Shown here: positions 9,811 to 17,278 of the stretch, piece after piece
Layout: each line of letters starts with the position of its first letter
Numbering within the stretch: the stretch's first letter is position 1
The notes under the pieces: generated by a model
The model's database searches: none
Told to the model about the DNA's origin: nothing
Seen by the model: only the letters and a program-made list of their open reading frames with translations
Translations under genes and position numbers: made by a program
Assembly: GCA_903917615.1 (NCBI GenBank)
Contig: CAIXBH010000160.1
Coordinates: 1 to 33,271 of the forward strand
Reading direction: 5' to 3'
From: an uncultured Chloroflexota bacterium
Lineage (GTDB): Bacteria > Chloroflexota > Dehalococcoidia > UBA2979
Length of the DNA: 33,271 nt

Positions 9811-12800
9811 TTAGACCGCGCCCACCGCCGCGAGCGTCGGGGCAGGCTCGACGACGCCGATCTCGTGGGCCTCGCCGAGGACGCCCAGAAGCGCCTTGAG
9901 CCGCGGGAGGAGGATGTCGAGGCGTGCCGGGTCGACGCCGCCTCGTGCGAGGTGAGCCTCGCCCTCCGCCCGCAGGCGGAGGTGCAGTTCGACGGGCAGG
10001 TCGCCCGGGTACTCGTCCAGCGCGGCGCAGACGCGGCCAATGCGGCGCCGGTCGGCGCCCTCGTCCGTGGTCTCGTCCATGGCCACCACGAGGCGGCGCG
10101 GGCCTGCCTCCTGGGGGCGGGGCTCGACGGCACGTGGCTCGTACGTCGCTTCGTTCTCCGCGACGCCGGCGAAGGTCTCGTCGGGCGCGCCGGAGGGGAC
10201 GATGCGCAGGTCGGGACGCGCTCCCCTTGGCCCGCCTGGGACGCCTCCGGGGCCGGTAGGCGACGTCCCAGGCGGGGTGGGGAGCGGCCGGGGACCCGCA
10301 GGTCCGTTGACGCGGGTGGCGGCGACCCCGGTGCGCATCACGAAACGAGCCGGCGCGAAGTCAGCGGCGAGCTGACCCGCGTCGTAGTCATAGGCGCAGA
10401 GTTCGACGGCGGCGACGGTCAGGCGGTCGCCGCGCGGGCGCACGCCGACCTTGGCGAGGAGGACGACGCCCTCGAAGAGCAGGCCGCGCGAGCGGGCGGT
10501 CTCGTACTCGGTGTTCCAGACGGTCAGTTCCACCTGCCCGCTGAGATCCTCGAGCGTGAGGGCGGCGAATGGCTTCCCGTTCTTGGTGCTGAGCGACCGC
10601 ACGGAGACGACGGTCCCGGCGATCACCGCCTCCTGCCCGCCGAGTTCCTCGGTGAGCTCGGAGCTCTGGTGCGTCACCCACTGCGCAAGGCGCTGTGCTG
10701 CCGTCTGGAACGGGTGCCCGGAGACGTAGGTCCCGAGGACCTCCTTCTCCCATGCGAGGATCTGCGGCTGCGGGATCGACTCGTCGGTCAGCTCAAGGCC
10801 CGGCAGCGGCGTGTTCACCTCGTCGCCGAAGAGGTCGAACATCGAGGTCTGGCCGGTCTCGCGGAGGCGCTGCTCCTGCTGTGCGAGCGAGAGGATTCGG
10901 TCGACGCCGCCGATGACCGCGGCGCGCGGCGCCATGGAGTCGAGCGCGCCGGCCTTCGCCAGCGAGTCCAGCACGCGCTTGTTGAGGTCGCGCGCGTTGA
11001 TGCGCCGCGCGAAGTCCTCGACCGTCGCGAAGTCGCCCTTCGCGTCGCGGTCGGCGATGAGTCCCTCGACGCCGCCGAGACCGACGTTCTTGATCTGCGC
11101 GAGCCCGAAGCGGATGGCGGCGACGCCGTCCTCCGTCTGCTCGATGGAGAAGTTCGCCTCGCTGCGGTTCACGTCGGGCGGCAGCACCGGGACACCGAGG
11201 CGCGTGCACTCGGCGATGCCGGCAGCCACGCGCTCGGAGTTGCCGTTGGCCGCCTGCAGCACCGCAGCCATGTACTCGACGGGGTAGTGCGCCTTCAGGT
11301 AGGCGGTCTGGTAGGCGATGGTGCCGTAGCAGACCGCGTGCGCCTTGTTGAACGCGTAGCCGGCGAACGGCTCGATCTGGTCGAAGATCTGCTCGGCGAG
11401 GCGCTGCTCGTAGCCGAGCTTTGCGGCACCCTCGAGGAAGCCCGTGCGCTCCTCGAGCATGACGCTCGCGATCTTCTTGCCCATTGCCTTGCGCATGACG
11501 TCGGCCTGGCCGAGCGAGTAGCCCGCGAACTTGCGGGCGATCTGGAGCACCTGCTCCTGGTAGGTGATGACGCCGTAGGTCTCGGCGAGGATCGGCTCGA
11601 GGTCCGGGTGCAGGTAGTGCACCTTCGCGCGGCCGTGCTTCGTGTCGATGTACGTCGGGATGTGCTCCAGCGGGCCCGGCCGGAAGAGCGCGACCATCGC
11701 GGAGAGCTCGCGGATGTTCTGCGGCTTCAGTTCCACGACGTAGCGGCGCATGCCTGCGGATTCCATCTGGAACACGCCGAACGTTTCGCCGGCGCTGAGG
11801 ATCGCGGCGGTGTCCGGATCGCCATCCGGGATCTTCAGCAGGTCGACCCGCTCGCCGCGCTGCCGTTCGATGAGCTCAACCGCGTGGCCGAGGATCGTGA
11901 GGTTCGTGAGGCCGAGGTAGTCGATCTTCAGGAGGCCGATCTTGTCGATCTCGGCCATCGCGTACTGCGTGGTCGGGAGCGCGGTCTCCTCGTCGGCGTC
12001 CTTCTTCGTCGCGCGCTGCAGCGGCACGACGTCCGTCAGCGGCTCGCGCGAGATGACGATGCCGGCGGCATGCGTGCTCGCGTGCCGCGCGACGCCCTCG
12101 AGGCTGCGCGCGGTGTCCAGCAAGTCGCGCGTGGTGGACTCGTCCGCGTAGGCGTTCTTGAGGTCGGAGGACTGGTTGAGTGCCTCGTCGATGCTGATGT
12201 TCAGCGTCTCCGGGATCATGCGCGCGATGCGGTCCGCTGCGCCGAAGTCGAGGCCGAGCGCGCGCCCGCTGTCGCGGATCGCGGCCTTCGCACCCAGCGT
12301 CCCGAAGGTGCAGATCTGCGCGACGTGCTCGCGGCCGTACTTCTCCGCGGTGTAGCGGATGACCTCCTCGCGGCGGTCGTCGGCGAAGTCGAAGTCCACA
12401 TCGGGCATGCCGATGCGTTCCGGGTTGAGGAAGCGCTCGAAGACGAGGCCGTACTGCAACGGCTCGATGTCCGTCACGTCGAGCGTGTACAGGATGATCG
12501 AGGACGCCGCCGAGCCGCGCACGCCCATCGGGATGCCGTGCGACTTCGCGAACTGCGCGATGTCGCGGACGATCAGCATGTACTCGTTGAAGCCGGTGAC
12601 ATTCACGACCTCGAGCTCGTAGTTGAGCCGGTCCATGAGCGCCTGGGTCGGCGGACCGTAGCGGCGGCGGAGGCCCTCCTCGGTGAGCTTGCGGAGATAG
12701 TCGCGAGAGCTTGTGCCGGCCGGGATGCCCGGGTCGGGGAGCTGAGCGCGGTCGAACTGCAACTTGATGTCGACCGACTCCGCGATCGCCCACGTGTTGT

Positions 12801-13575
12801 CGGCGGCTTCCGGGTGGTCGGGGAACAGCGCGCGCATCTCCGCCTCGGAGCGGAGGTAGAACTTGTCGCTGTCGAGCTTGAAGCGGTTGGCGTCCAGCAT
12901 CGTGCTGTTGGAGCCGATGCAGAGCAGGACGTCGTGCGCGTGGTGCTGCTCCGGCGTCGTGTAGTGCGAGTCGTTCGTGAGCACCGTTGGCAGGTCGAGG
13001 GACTTCGCGAGGCGGAAGACGTCCGGCATCAGCTTCGTGAACTGATCCATCCCGTGTTCCATGACCTCGAGGTAGTAGCGCCCCTTGAACAGGTCGCTGT
13101 AGTACCCCGCGACCTGGCGCGCCTTCTCCTCATCGTCGCTGCGCAGCGCCGTCATGAACTCGCCCGACGGGCAACCCGAGAGCGCGATGATCCCCTCGTT
13201 GTGCTTCTCCAGCAGCTCGCGGTCGAGTCGCGGCCGGTAGTAGAAGCCCTCGAGGTGGGACGCGGAGGTCAGCTTGAGGAGGTTGCGGTAGCCGGTCTCG
13301 TTCTGCGCGAGGAGGGTGAGGTGGTACGGCCAGCGCACCTTCGGGTCACGGTCGAACCTCGACCCGGGGGCGACGTACGCCTCCATGCCGATGATGGGCT
13401 TGATGTCGTGCTTCTTGGCGGTCTGGTAGAACTCCAGCGCGCCGTAGAGCGCCCCGTGATCCGTGATCGCGAGCGCCTTCTGACCGAGATCCTGCGCGCG
13501 CTGCACCAGCGGCTCGATCTTCGAGAGACCGTCGAGGAGTGAGTACTCGGTGTGGGTGTGGAGGTGGGTGAACAT
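9811..13575 (-). CDS. dnaE: DNA polymerase III alpha subunit
   Basis: The replicative polymerase, 1254 aa. The N-terminal PHP domain keeps its metal-ligand motifs (H-L-H-T-H-T-E-Y-S from residue 4, I-T-D-H-G, N-D-S-H-Y), as in Thermus DnaE, where PHP is linked to intrinsic 3'-5' exonuclease activity. The polymerase active site is P-D-V-D-F-D with Asp392 and Asp394. A helix-hairpin-helix region, an OB fold near residues 985-1060 (A-G-T-V-V-S-V-R-S) and a C-terminal subdomain (E-Y-P-G-D-L-P-V-E) follow. A Pro/Gly-rich linker of about 60 residues separates the OB fold from the C-terminal subdomain and holds an inverted repeat. The ATG at 13575 matches the conserved N-terminus; a TTG at 13605 is in frame, and neither has a clear ribosome binding site. 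Confidence 0.97.
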   Translation of the reverse strand: MFTHLHTHTEYSLLDGLSKIEPLVQRAQDLGQKALAITDHGALYGALEFYQTAKKHDIKPIIGMEAYVAPGSRFDRDPKVRWPYHLTLLAQNETGYRNLLKLTSASHLEGFYYRPRLDRELLEKHNEGIIALSGCPSGEFMTALRSDDEEKARQVAGYYSDLFKGRYYLEVMEHGMDQFTKLMPDVFRLAKSLDLPTVLTNDSHYTTPEQHHAHDVLLCIGSNSTMLDANRFKLDSDKFYLRSEAEMRALFPDHPEAADNTWAIAESVDIKLQFDRAQLPDPGIPAGTSSRDYLRKLTEEGLRRRYGPPTQALMDRLNYELEVVNVTGFNEYMLIVRDIAQFAKSHGIPMGVRGSAASSIILYTLDVTDIEPLQYGLVFERFLNPERIGMPDVDFDFADDRREEVIRYTAEKYGREHVAQICTFGTLGAKAAIRDSGRALGLDFGAADRIARMIPETLNISIDEALNQSSDLKNAYADESTTRDLLDTARSLEGVARHASTHAAGIVISREPLTDVVPLQRATKKDADEETALPTTQYAMAEIDKIGLLKIDYLGLTNLTILGHAVELIERQRGERVDLLKIPDGDPDTAAILSAGETFGVFQMESAGMRRYVVELKPQNIRELSAMVALFRPGPLEHIPTYIDTKHGRAKVHYLHPDLEPILAETYGVITYQEQVLQIARKFAGYSLGQADVMRKAMGKKIASVMLEERTGFLEGAAKLGYEQRLAEQIFDQIEPFAGYAFNKAHAVCYGTIAYQTAYLKAHYPVEYMAAVLQAANGNSERVAAGIAECTRLGVPVLPPDVNRSEANFSIEQTEDGVAAIRFGLAQIKNVGLGGVEGLIADRDAKGDFATVEDFARRINARDLNKRVLDSLAKAGALDSMAPRAAVIGGVDRILSLAQQEQRLRETGQTSMFDLFGDEVNTPLPGLELTDESIPQPQILAWEKEVLGTYVSGHPFQTAAQRLAQWVTHQSSELTEELGGQEAVIAGTVVSVRSLSTKNGKPFAALTLEDLSGQVELTVWNTEYETARSRGLLFEGVVLLAKVGVRPRGDRLTVAAVELCAYDYDAGQLAADFAPARFVMRTGVAATRVNGPAGPRPLPTPPGTSPTGPGGVPGGPRGARPDLRIVPSGAPDETFAGVAENEATYEPRAVEPRPQEAGPRRLVVAMDETTDEGADRRRIGRVCAALDEYPGDLPVELHLRLRAEGEAHLARGGVDPARLDILLPRLKALLGVLGEAHEIGVVEPAPTLAAVGAV
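10231..10276. repeat. Perfect 13-bp inverted repeat inside dnaE
   Basis: CCCGCCTGGGACG (10231-10243) and its exact reverse complement (10264-10276) are separated by 20 bp. The element sits in the codons of the Pro/Gly-rich linker of DnaE (around residues 1100-1115) and keeps the reading frame. It resembles a palindromic element inserted in a tolerant linker more than normal coding sequence. Confidence 0.8.
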
Positions 13576-13662
13576 CGGCGCGATTCGGCTGATACGCGTA
13601 CGCAATTACGCGAACGGGCGTACTACCCGTGCGGGTCTGCAAGATAACACGATCGAGCCGGC

Positions 13663-13935
13663 TCAGACACCCCGCTGTGCGCGCAGGGCCTTTCGCCAAG
13701 TCGGCTCGCGAAGGTCGTCTGGGCACAGCCCCGTCAGCGGATCTGCGTACCGGTCGTGGGGACCTCCCGCTCGGAAGTGGTTGTCGGACGTTCCTTCTGG
13801 ATCCGGAACCGAGTGGACATTCACGTCCATCTCGCCGCAATTACGACATCGTGGTGGATCAGACTTAGGGTATCGGCAGGCGGGTCCCCACCAATGCCGC
13901 CCGTCCGGGGCCATGAAGCATTCGAGGAGAGGCAT
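13663..13935 (-). CDS. Small hypothetical Cys-containing protein
   Basis: A 90-aa frame lies between yajQ and dnaE on the same strand. I do not recognise it. It has cysteines at 6, 20, 30 and 33, the last two as C-R-N-C-G, which is compatible with a small zinc site, and many Pro, Asp and Arg residues. Support for a real gene is an AGGGGA site 5 nt before the ATG and its start 9 nt after the yajQ stop. The DNA is visibly less GC-rich than its neighbours, which could mean foreign origin or non-coding sequence. If it is not a gene, the 369-bp stretch 13576-13944 has no other supported feature apart from a 5-bp inverted repeat (ACGGG/CCCGT) near 13614-13630. Confidence 0.45.
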   Translation of the reverse strand: MPLLECFMAPDGRHWWGPACRYPKSDPPRCRNCGEMDVNVHSVPDPEGTSDNHFRAGGPHDRYADPLTGLCPDDLREPTWRKALRAQRGV

Positions 13936-13944
13936 CGACGTCCC

Positions 13945-14442
13945 CTAGCGGTAGTTGCCGAAGGTGATCTCGACGCCCCAGTCCTCACCGCGGAGGCCGG
14001 CCATGGCGGCCTGGAGGTCGTCCCGGCTCGGGCCGGAGACGCGGACGGCGTCGCCCTGAATCTGGGCGGTCACCTTCTTGAACTTCTGGTCGCGGATGAA
14101 CTTCGTCATCTTCTTCGCGGTCTCGGCGTCGATCGCCTGCACGAGCTCGATCGTCTGGCGGACGGTGTTTCCGCCGGACTGCTCGAGGTCCTTCCGCTTC
14201 AGGTTCTGCGTCGGCACCTTGCGAGCGACGAGGCGGCCGATGAGCACGTCCCAGATCGCGTCCAGCTTGTACTCGTCCGTGGTGTGGATCGCGATCGTGT
14301 TCTTCGCGCGGTCGAACTCGATCTCGGCGAGGACGTTCTTGAAGTCGAAGCGTCCCGTGATCTCGCGCAGCGCCTGGTTCACCGCGTTGTCGACCTCCTG
14401 GAGGTCGCAGCCGGTCGTGATGTCGAAGGACTCGGTCGCCAT
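13945..14442 (-). CDS. yajQ: YajQ-family nucleotide-binding protein
   Basis: 165 aa, full length for the YajQ (UPF0234) family. The N-terminal A-T-E-S-F-D-I-T-T/S block, the R-F-D-F-K segment (residues about 32-36) and the C-terminal E-D-W-G-V-E-I-T-F-x-N-Y-R end are diagnostic. Family members bind cyclic di-GMP in Xanthomonas and nucleotides or RNA in others; the role here is unknown. It starts 4 nt after the lysC stop, with a GAGGATAAG site, so it is likely co-transcribed with thrB and lysC. Confidence 0.95.
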   Translation of the reverse strand: MATESFDITTGCDLQEVDNAVNQALREITGRFDFKNVLAEIEFDRAKNTIAIHTTDEYKLDAIWDVLIGRLVARKVPTQNLKRKDLEQSGGNTVRQTIELVQAIDAETAKKMTKFIRDQKFKKVTAQIQGDAVRVSGPSRDDLQAAMAGLRGEDWGVEITFGNYR

Positions 14443-14446
14443 CGTC

Positions 14447-14929
14447 TTATCCTCGGTCGAGCTCGAACGCCGCGTGCAGCGCCCGTACCGCGTCGCCGAC
14501 CTTGTCGGCGTCCACGACGCAGGTGATGCGGATGTCGCTGGTGCTGATCATCTCGATGTTGATCTTGTTGTCGAAGAGTGTCTTGAACATCCGCGCGGCG
14601 TAGCCGGGCGCGCTCGCCATGCCGGTGCCGACGACCGAGACGGTGCCGAGGTCGGGCGCGGACACGACGCTGCTGCCGCCGATGACGGGGAGCATCTTGT
14701 TCACCACGTCGAGGGCGCCCTCGAGGTCGCCCGGGGCGACCGTGAAGGTCAGGTCGGTGAGGTTCTCGACGCTCGCGTTCTGGACGATCGTGTCGACGGA
14801 GACGTTCGCCGCCGCGAGCGGCTCGAAGATGCGCGCCGCGATGCCCGGCTGGTCGGGCACGCCGCGGACGGTGACCTTCGCGATGCGGTCCTGGTGGGCG
14901 ATCCCGCGGACCTTGTTTCCCTGCTCCAT
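14447..14929 (-). CDS. Predicted in-frame beta subunit of aspartate kinase (internal start)
   Basis: An ATG at 14929 inside lysC begins M-E-Q-G-N-K-V-R-G-I-A and would give a 160-aa product consisting of the two ACT domains. AAGGAG lies 6 nt before it (14941-14936), stronger than many gene starts in this window. In Corynebacterium glutamicum and Bacillus subtilis AK II, the regulatory beta chain is made from an in-frame internal start at the same place. Dual initiation here is inferred from that precedent and the visible site. Confidence 0.6.
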   Translation of the reverse strand: MEQGNKVRGIAHQDRIAKVTVRGVPDQPGIAARIFEPLAAANVSVDTIVQNASVENLTDLTFTVAPGDLEGALDVVNKMLPVIGGSSVVSAPDLGTVSVVGTGMASAPGYAARMFKTLFDNKINIEMISTSDIRITCVVDADKVGDAVRALHAAFELDRG

Positions 14930-15667
14930 CGTCGTCTCCTTGTGGATCAGCGTACCGGGCGCTGATGCGTCGAACGTGCTGGCGACGAGGATGTCGACGC
15001 CATAGATCGCGCCAACCTCCACCGCACGCGCGTGCATCACGCGCGCGCCGGTAGTGGCCAGCTCCAGCATCTCCTCGTAGCCGATGTCCTTGAGCGGTCG
15101 CGCCTGTGGGACGACGCGCGGGTCCGCGGTGAAGATGCCCGGGACGTCCGTGTAGATCTCGCACGCGTCCGCGTGCAGCGCCGCCGCAAGGGCCACGGCT
15201 GTCGTGTCGCTGCCGCCGCGTCCCAGGGTGGTCACGTCGAAGTTTTCGGAGATGCCCTGGAAGCCCGCGACGATCACCACGCGACCGGCTGCGAGCTCGC
15301 GCTCCATGCGTCCGGTCTCGATCTCCGCGATGCGGGCGCGCCCGTAGACCTCGTCCGTGTGGATGCCCGCCTGCGCGCCGGTGAGGCTGATCGCGTCGAG
15401 GCCCTCTTCGTTGAGCGCCATCGAGAGCAGCGTGCTTGAGACGATCTCGCCGGTGGACAGCAGCACGTCCATCTCGCGCGCGACCGGGTGCGAGGTGATC
15501 TGCTGCGCGAGCTCGATGAGGTCGTCCGTTGTGTCGCCCATCGCGGAGACGACAGCCACCACGTCGTCGCCCGCGCGGCGGCGCGCGGCGATGCGGCCCG
15601 CGACGTGCTTGATCTTCTCCGCGGACGCCACGGAGGATCCGCCGTACTTCTGGACGATGCGGCTCAT
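14447..15667 (-). CDS. lysC: Aspartate kinase
   Basis: This 406-aa enzyme phosphorylates aspartate, the first step towards lysine, threonine and methionine. Kinase motifs are K-Y-G-G-S-S (residues 8-13), G-R-G-G-S-D-T-T and E-I-Y-T-D-V-P-G-I-F-T-A-D-P. Two C-terminal ACT domains (about 265-400) include V-R-G-V-P-D-Q-P-G-I-A and the second-domain G-T-G-M-A-S-A-P-G. The size and ACT layout match the actinobacterial and Bacillus enzymes made of alpha and beta chains. The ATG overlaps the thrB stop by 4 nt. An internal ATG at 14929 with a strong ribosome binding site could yield the beta chain separately. No lysine riboswitch is visible. Confidence 0.97.
   Translation of the reverse strand: MSRIVQKYGGSSVASAEKIKHVAGRIAARRRAGDDVVAVVSAMGDTTDDLIELAQQITSHPVAREMDVLLSTGEIVSSTLLSMALNEEGLDAISLTGAQAGIHTDEVYGRARIAEIETGRMERELAAGRVVIVAGFQGISENFDVTTLGRGGSDTTAVALAAALHADACEIYTDVPGIFTADPRVVPQARPLKDIGYEEMLELATTGARVMHARAVEVGAIYGVDILVASTFDASAPGTLIHKETTMEQGNKVRGIAHQDRIAKVTVRGVPDQPGIAARIFEPLAAANVSVDTIVQNASVENLTDLTFTVAPGDLEGALDVVNKMLPVIGGSSVVSAPDLGTVSVVGTGMASAPGYAARMFKTLFDNKINIEMISTSDIRITCVVDADKVGDAVRALHAAFELDRG
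14936..14941 (-). promoter_or_regulatory. Internal ribosome binding site in lysC
   Basis: AAGGAG on the minus strand, 6 nt upstream of the in-frame ATG at 14929. It lies at the kinase/ACT boundary, exactly where a separate regulatory chain would begin. Confidence 0.6.
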
Positions 15668-16545
15668 GCCACCACCTCCGCCCCCGTCGCGCTCATCGCC
15701 ACCACGCGCGCGACGGCCTCGAGGCCGTGCGCCGCGGCGACTTCGCGCATGGCCTGCGCGACGCCCTCGGCGTCCTTGCTCGCGAACGCGGCGACGGTCG
15801 AGCCACCGCCGGAGAGATACACGCCGTGGGCGCCCGCAGCCCGGGCGGCTTCGAAGATCGGGTACATCGCGGGGAACAGCGTGCTCCGCGCGGGCTGGTG
15901 GAGGACATCCTCCGTCGCGACGTTGAGGAGGTCGTAGCGGTGCTGGGTGATCGCGGCGACGAGCAGTGCCGCGCGGCCGATGTTGTGCACCGCCTGGTTG
16001 CGGGTCAGCCGGTCCGGCAGGCGCTTCCGCGACTCGTGCGTAGGCATGTCGAAGTCCGGGATGAGGAGCGCGACCTTCAGGTCGTCCGGCGGCAGGATCG
16101 TCGCGTGCACGGGCGTGTCGTCGTCCTCGACGACCACCTGCAGGCCCCCGAGCAGCGCGGGCGCGGCGTTGTCGGCGTGCCCCTCGAGCCGCGAGGCGAT
16201 CGGCAGCAGGTCCTCGAACGAGACCGGGTCGCCCAGCAGGCGGTTGGCGGCGACGACGCCGGCGACGCGCGCGGCCGCAGACATGCCGAGGCCGCGGCCG
16301 ACCGGCATGTCGCCCTCGTACGAGGCGCGGAGCGCCGGTCGAGCGACGCCGGCGTGCTCGTACACCGCAGCGGCGGCGGCGACGATCATTCGCTCCATCG
16401 GGTGCTCGGGCTCGAACGGCGCGCCATCGACCACGGTCACGGTGATCTGCGCGGTCCAGTCGAGGGCGACGCCCAGGCTATCGAAGCCCGGCCCCAGGTT
16501 GGCTGAAGTGGCGGGGACCCGCACGGTGACGCTGTGTTCAGGCAT
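15664..16545 (-). CDS. thrB: Homoserine kinase
   Basis: 293-aa GHMP-family kinase that phosphorylates homoserine in threonine synthesis. Visible motifs are V-P-A-T-S-A-N-L-G-P-G-F-D (residues about 9-21), the ATP loop P-V-G-R-G-L-G-M-S-A-A (about 76-86) and the C-terminal V-Y-L-S-G-G-G-S-T-V-A. The ATP loop has Met where GHMP kinases usually have a first Ser (G-L-G-S-S), a small change that probably still permits activity. The ATG at 16545 follows a TAGACT box by exactly 6 nt, implying a leaderless transcript. The gene overlaps lysC by 4 nt, so the two pathway enzymes are coupled. Confidence 0.96.
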   Translation of the reverse strand: MPEHSVTVRVPATSANLGPGFDSLGVALDWTAQITVTVVDGAPFEPEHPMERMIVAAAAAVYEHAGVARPALRASYEGDMPVGRGLGMSAAARVAGVVAANRLLGDPVSFEDLLPIASRLEGHADNAAPALLGGLQVVVEDDDTPVHATILPPDDLKVALLIPDFDMPTHESRKRLPDRLTRNQAVHNIGRAALLVAAITQHRYDLLNVATEDVLHQPARSTLFPAMYPIFEAARAAGAHGVYLSGGGSTVAAFASKDAEGVAQAMREVAAAHGLEAVARVVAMSATGAEVVA

Positions 16546-16551
16546 GCGCTC

Positions 16552-16557
16552 AGTCTA
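16552..16557 (-). promoter_or_regulatory. Putative -10 box giving a leaderless thrB transcript
   Basis: TAGACT on the minus strand is followed by six bases and then the thrB ATG. This spacing puts the transcription start at the A of the start codon. There is no ribosome binding site before thrB, which agrees with leaderless initiation. No clear -35 is visible. Confidence 0.5.
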
Positions 16558-16597
16558 CATGCGCCGAACGTAACGGACTCCCGCGTTGAGGCGTGTT

Positions 16598-17278
16598 CTA
16601 GGCCTCGATGAGCGCTCGCAGCCGTTCCCACGCCGCGTATGTCACCTGCTGCGCGGGGTGCGTCGCGTCGAGGGCGAGCCAGCGCTCTGGCTCGGCAGCG
16701 GCGAGCTTGATAAAGCCCAGGCGGACGCGCCGATGGAAGTCGATGCCCAGCCGCTCCAGGTAGTCCAGCCCGCGCTCGCCGCGGGTGAAGGCCTCTTCCG
16801 GGGCAAGGTCCAGGAGGATGGTGAGGTCAGGCGTTAGGCCACCTGTGGCCGCCCGGTTTGCAGCCTCGACCACGCCGGCGTCGAGTCCGCGCCCGTACTG
16901 CTGATACGCGATCGTGGAGTCCGCGAAGCGGTCGCAGATCACCACGGCGCCCCGCGCGAGCGCCGGGCGGATGACCTCTGCGACGAGTTGCGCGCGCGCC
17001 GCGGTAAAGACCAGAAGCTCCGCTTCGGGTGCCGGCGCCGGCTCGTCGGGCGTGGCGGCGAAGAGCGCTGCACGTAGCCGTTCCCCGAGGGCAGTCCCCC
17101 CGGGCTCCCGGCAGGTCACCACCTCTCGCCCGGCCTCGGTCAGGAGGCGTGCGAGGGCCGCGAGCTGCGTCGACTTGCCGGCGCCCTCGCCACCCTCCAG
17201 GGTCACGAAGACGCCCGGTCTGCCTGTCCCCGCTCGTGAGGGGGGAGGGTGGTTCTGCTCCCCGTCCACGCCGGTCAT
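16598..17278 (-). CDS. tmk: Thymidylate kinase
   Basis: 226-aa dTMP kinase for dTTP supply. It has the P-loop E-G-G-E-G-A-G-K-S-T (about residues 29-38), C-R-E-P-G-G-T (dTMP-binding region), D-R-F-A-D-S-T-I-A-Y-Q (DR motif) and the L-D-Y-L-E-R-L-G segment. The ATG at 17278 overlaps the stop of the R3H ATPase gene by 4 nt. It adds about 22 residues before the usual V-F-V-T-L-E-G-G-E-G start of the family. That extension is coded by a C/G-rich palindromic sequence (17224-17250), so it is probably repeat-derived. Confidence 0.96.
   Translation of the reverse strand: MTGVDGEQNHPPPSRAGTGRPGVFVTLEGGEGAGKSTQLAALARLLTEAGREVVTCREPGGTALGERLRAALFAATPDEPAPAPEAELLVFTAARAQLVAEVIRPALARGAVVICDRFADSTIAYQQYGRGLDAGVVEAANRAATGGLTPDLTILLDLAPEEAFTRGERGLDYLERLGIDFHRRVRLGFIKLAAAEPERWLALDATHPAQQVTYAAWERLRALIEA
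17224..17250. repeat. GC-rich imperfect palindrome in the tmk N-terminal extension
   Basis: On the minus strand the sequence reads CCCTCCCCCCTCACGAGCGG and continues GGACAGG. It shares the CCCTCCCCC...ACGA...GGGGA pattern with the hairpin at 33106-33128 between rpmG and tuf. CCCC/GGGG and CTC/GAG can pair with a one-base bulge. This suggests copies of one dispersed element, one of them inside a coding region. Confidence 0.45.

Noticed and set aside
9760-13542. 1260-codon open frame on the plus strand
   Set aside because: It mirrors dnaE; long antisense frames are common in GC-rich DNA and it shows no domain and a low-complexity Arg/Glu/Val composition.
13629-13868. 79-codon plus-strand frame
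   Set aside because: No ribosome binding site or recognisable feature; the minus-strand ORF in the same place has better support.
16546-16597. Lysine or threonine riboswitch/attenuator before thrB-lysC
   Set aside because: Only 52 bp separate tmk and thrB, and a -10 box sits directly before the ATG, leaving no room for a leader.
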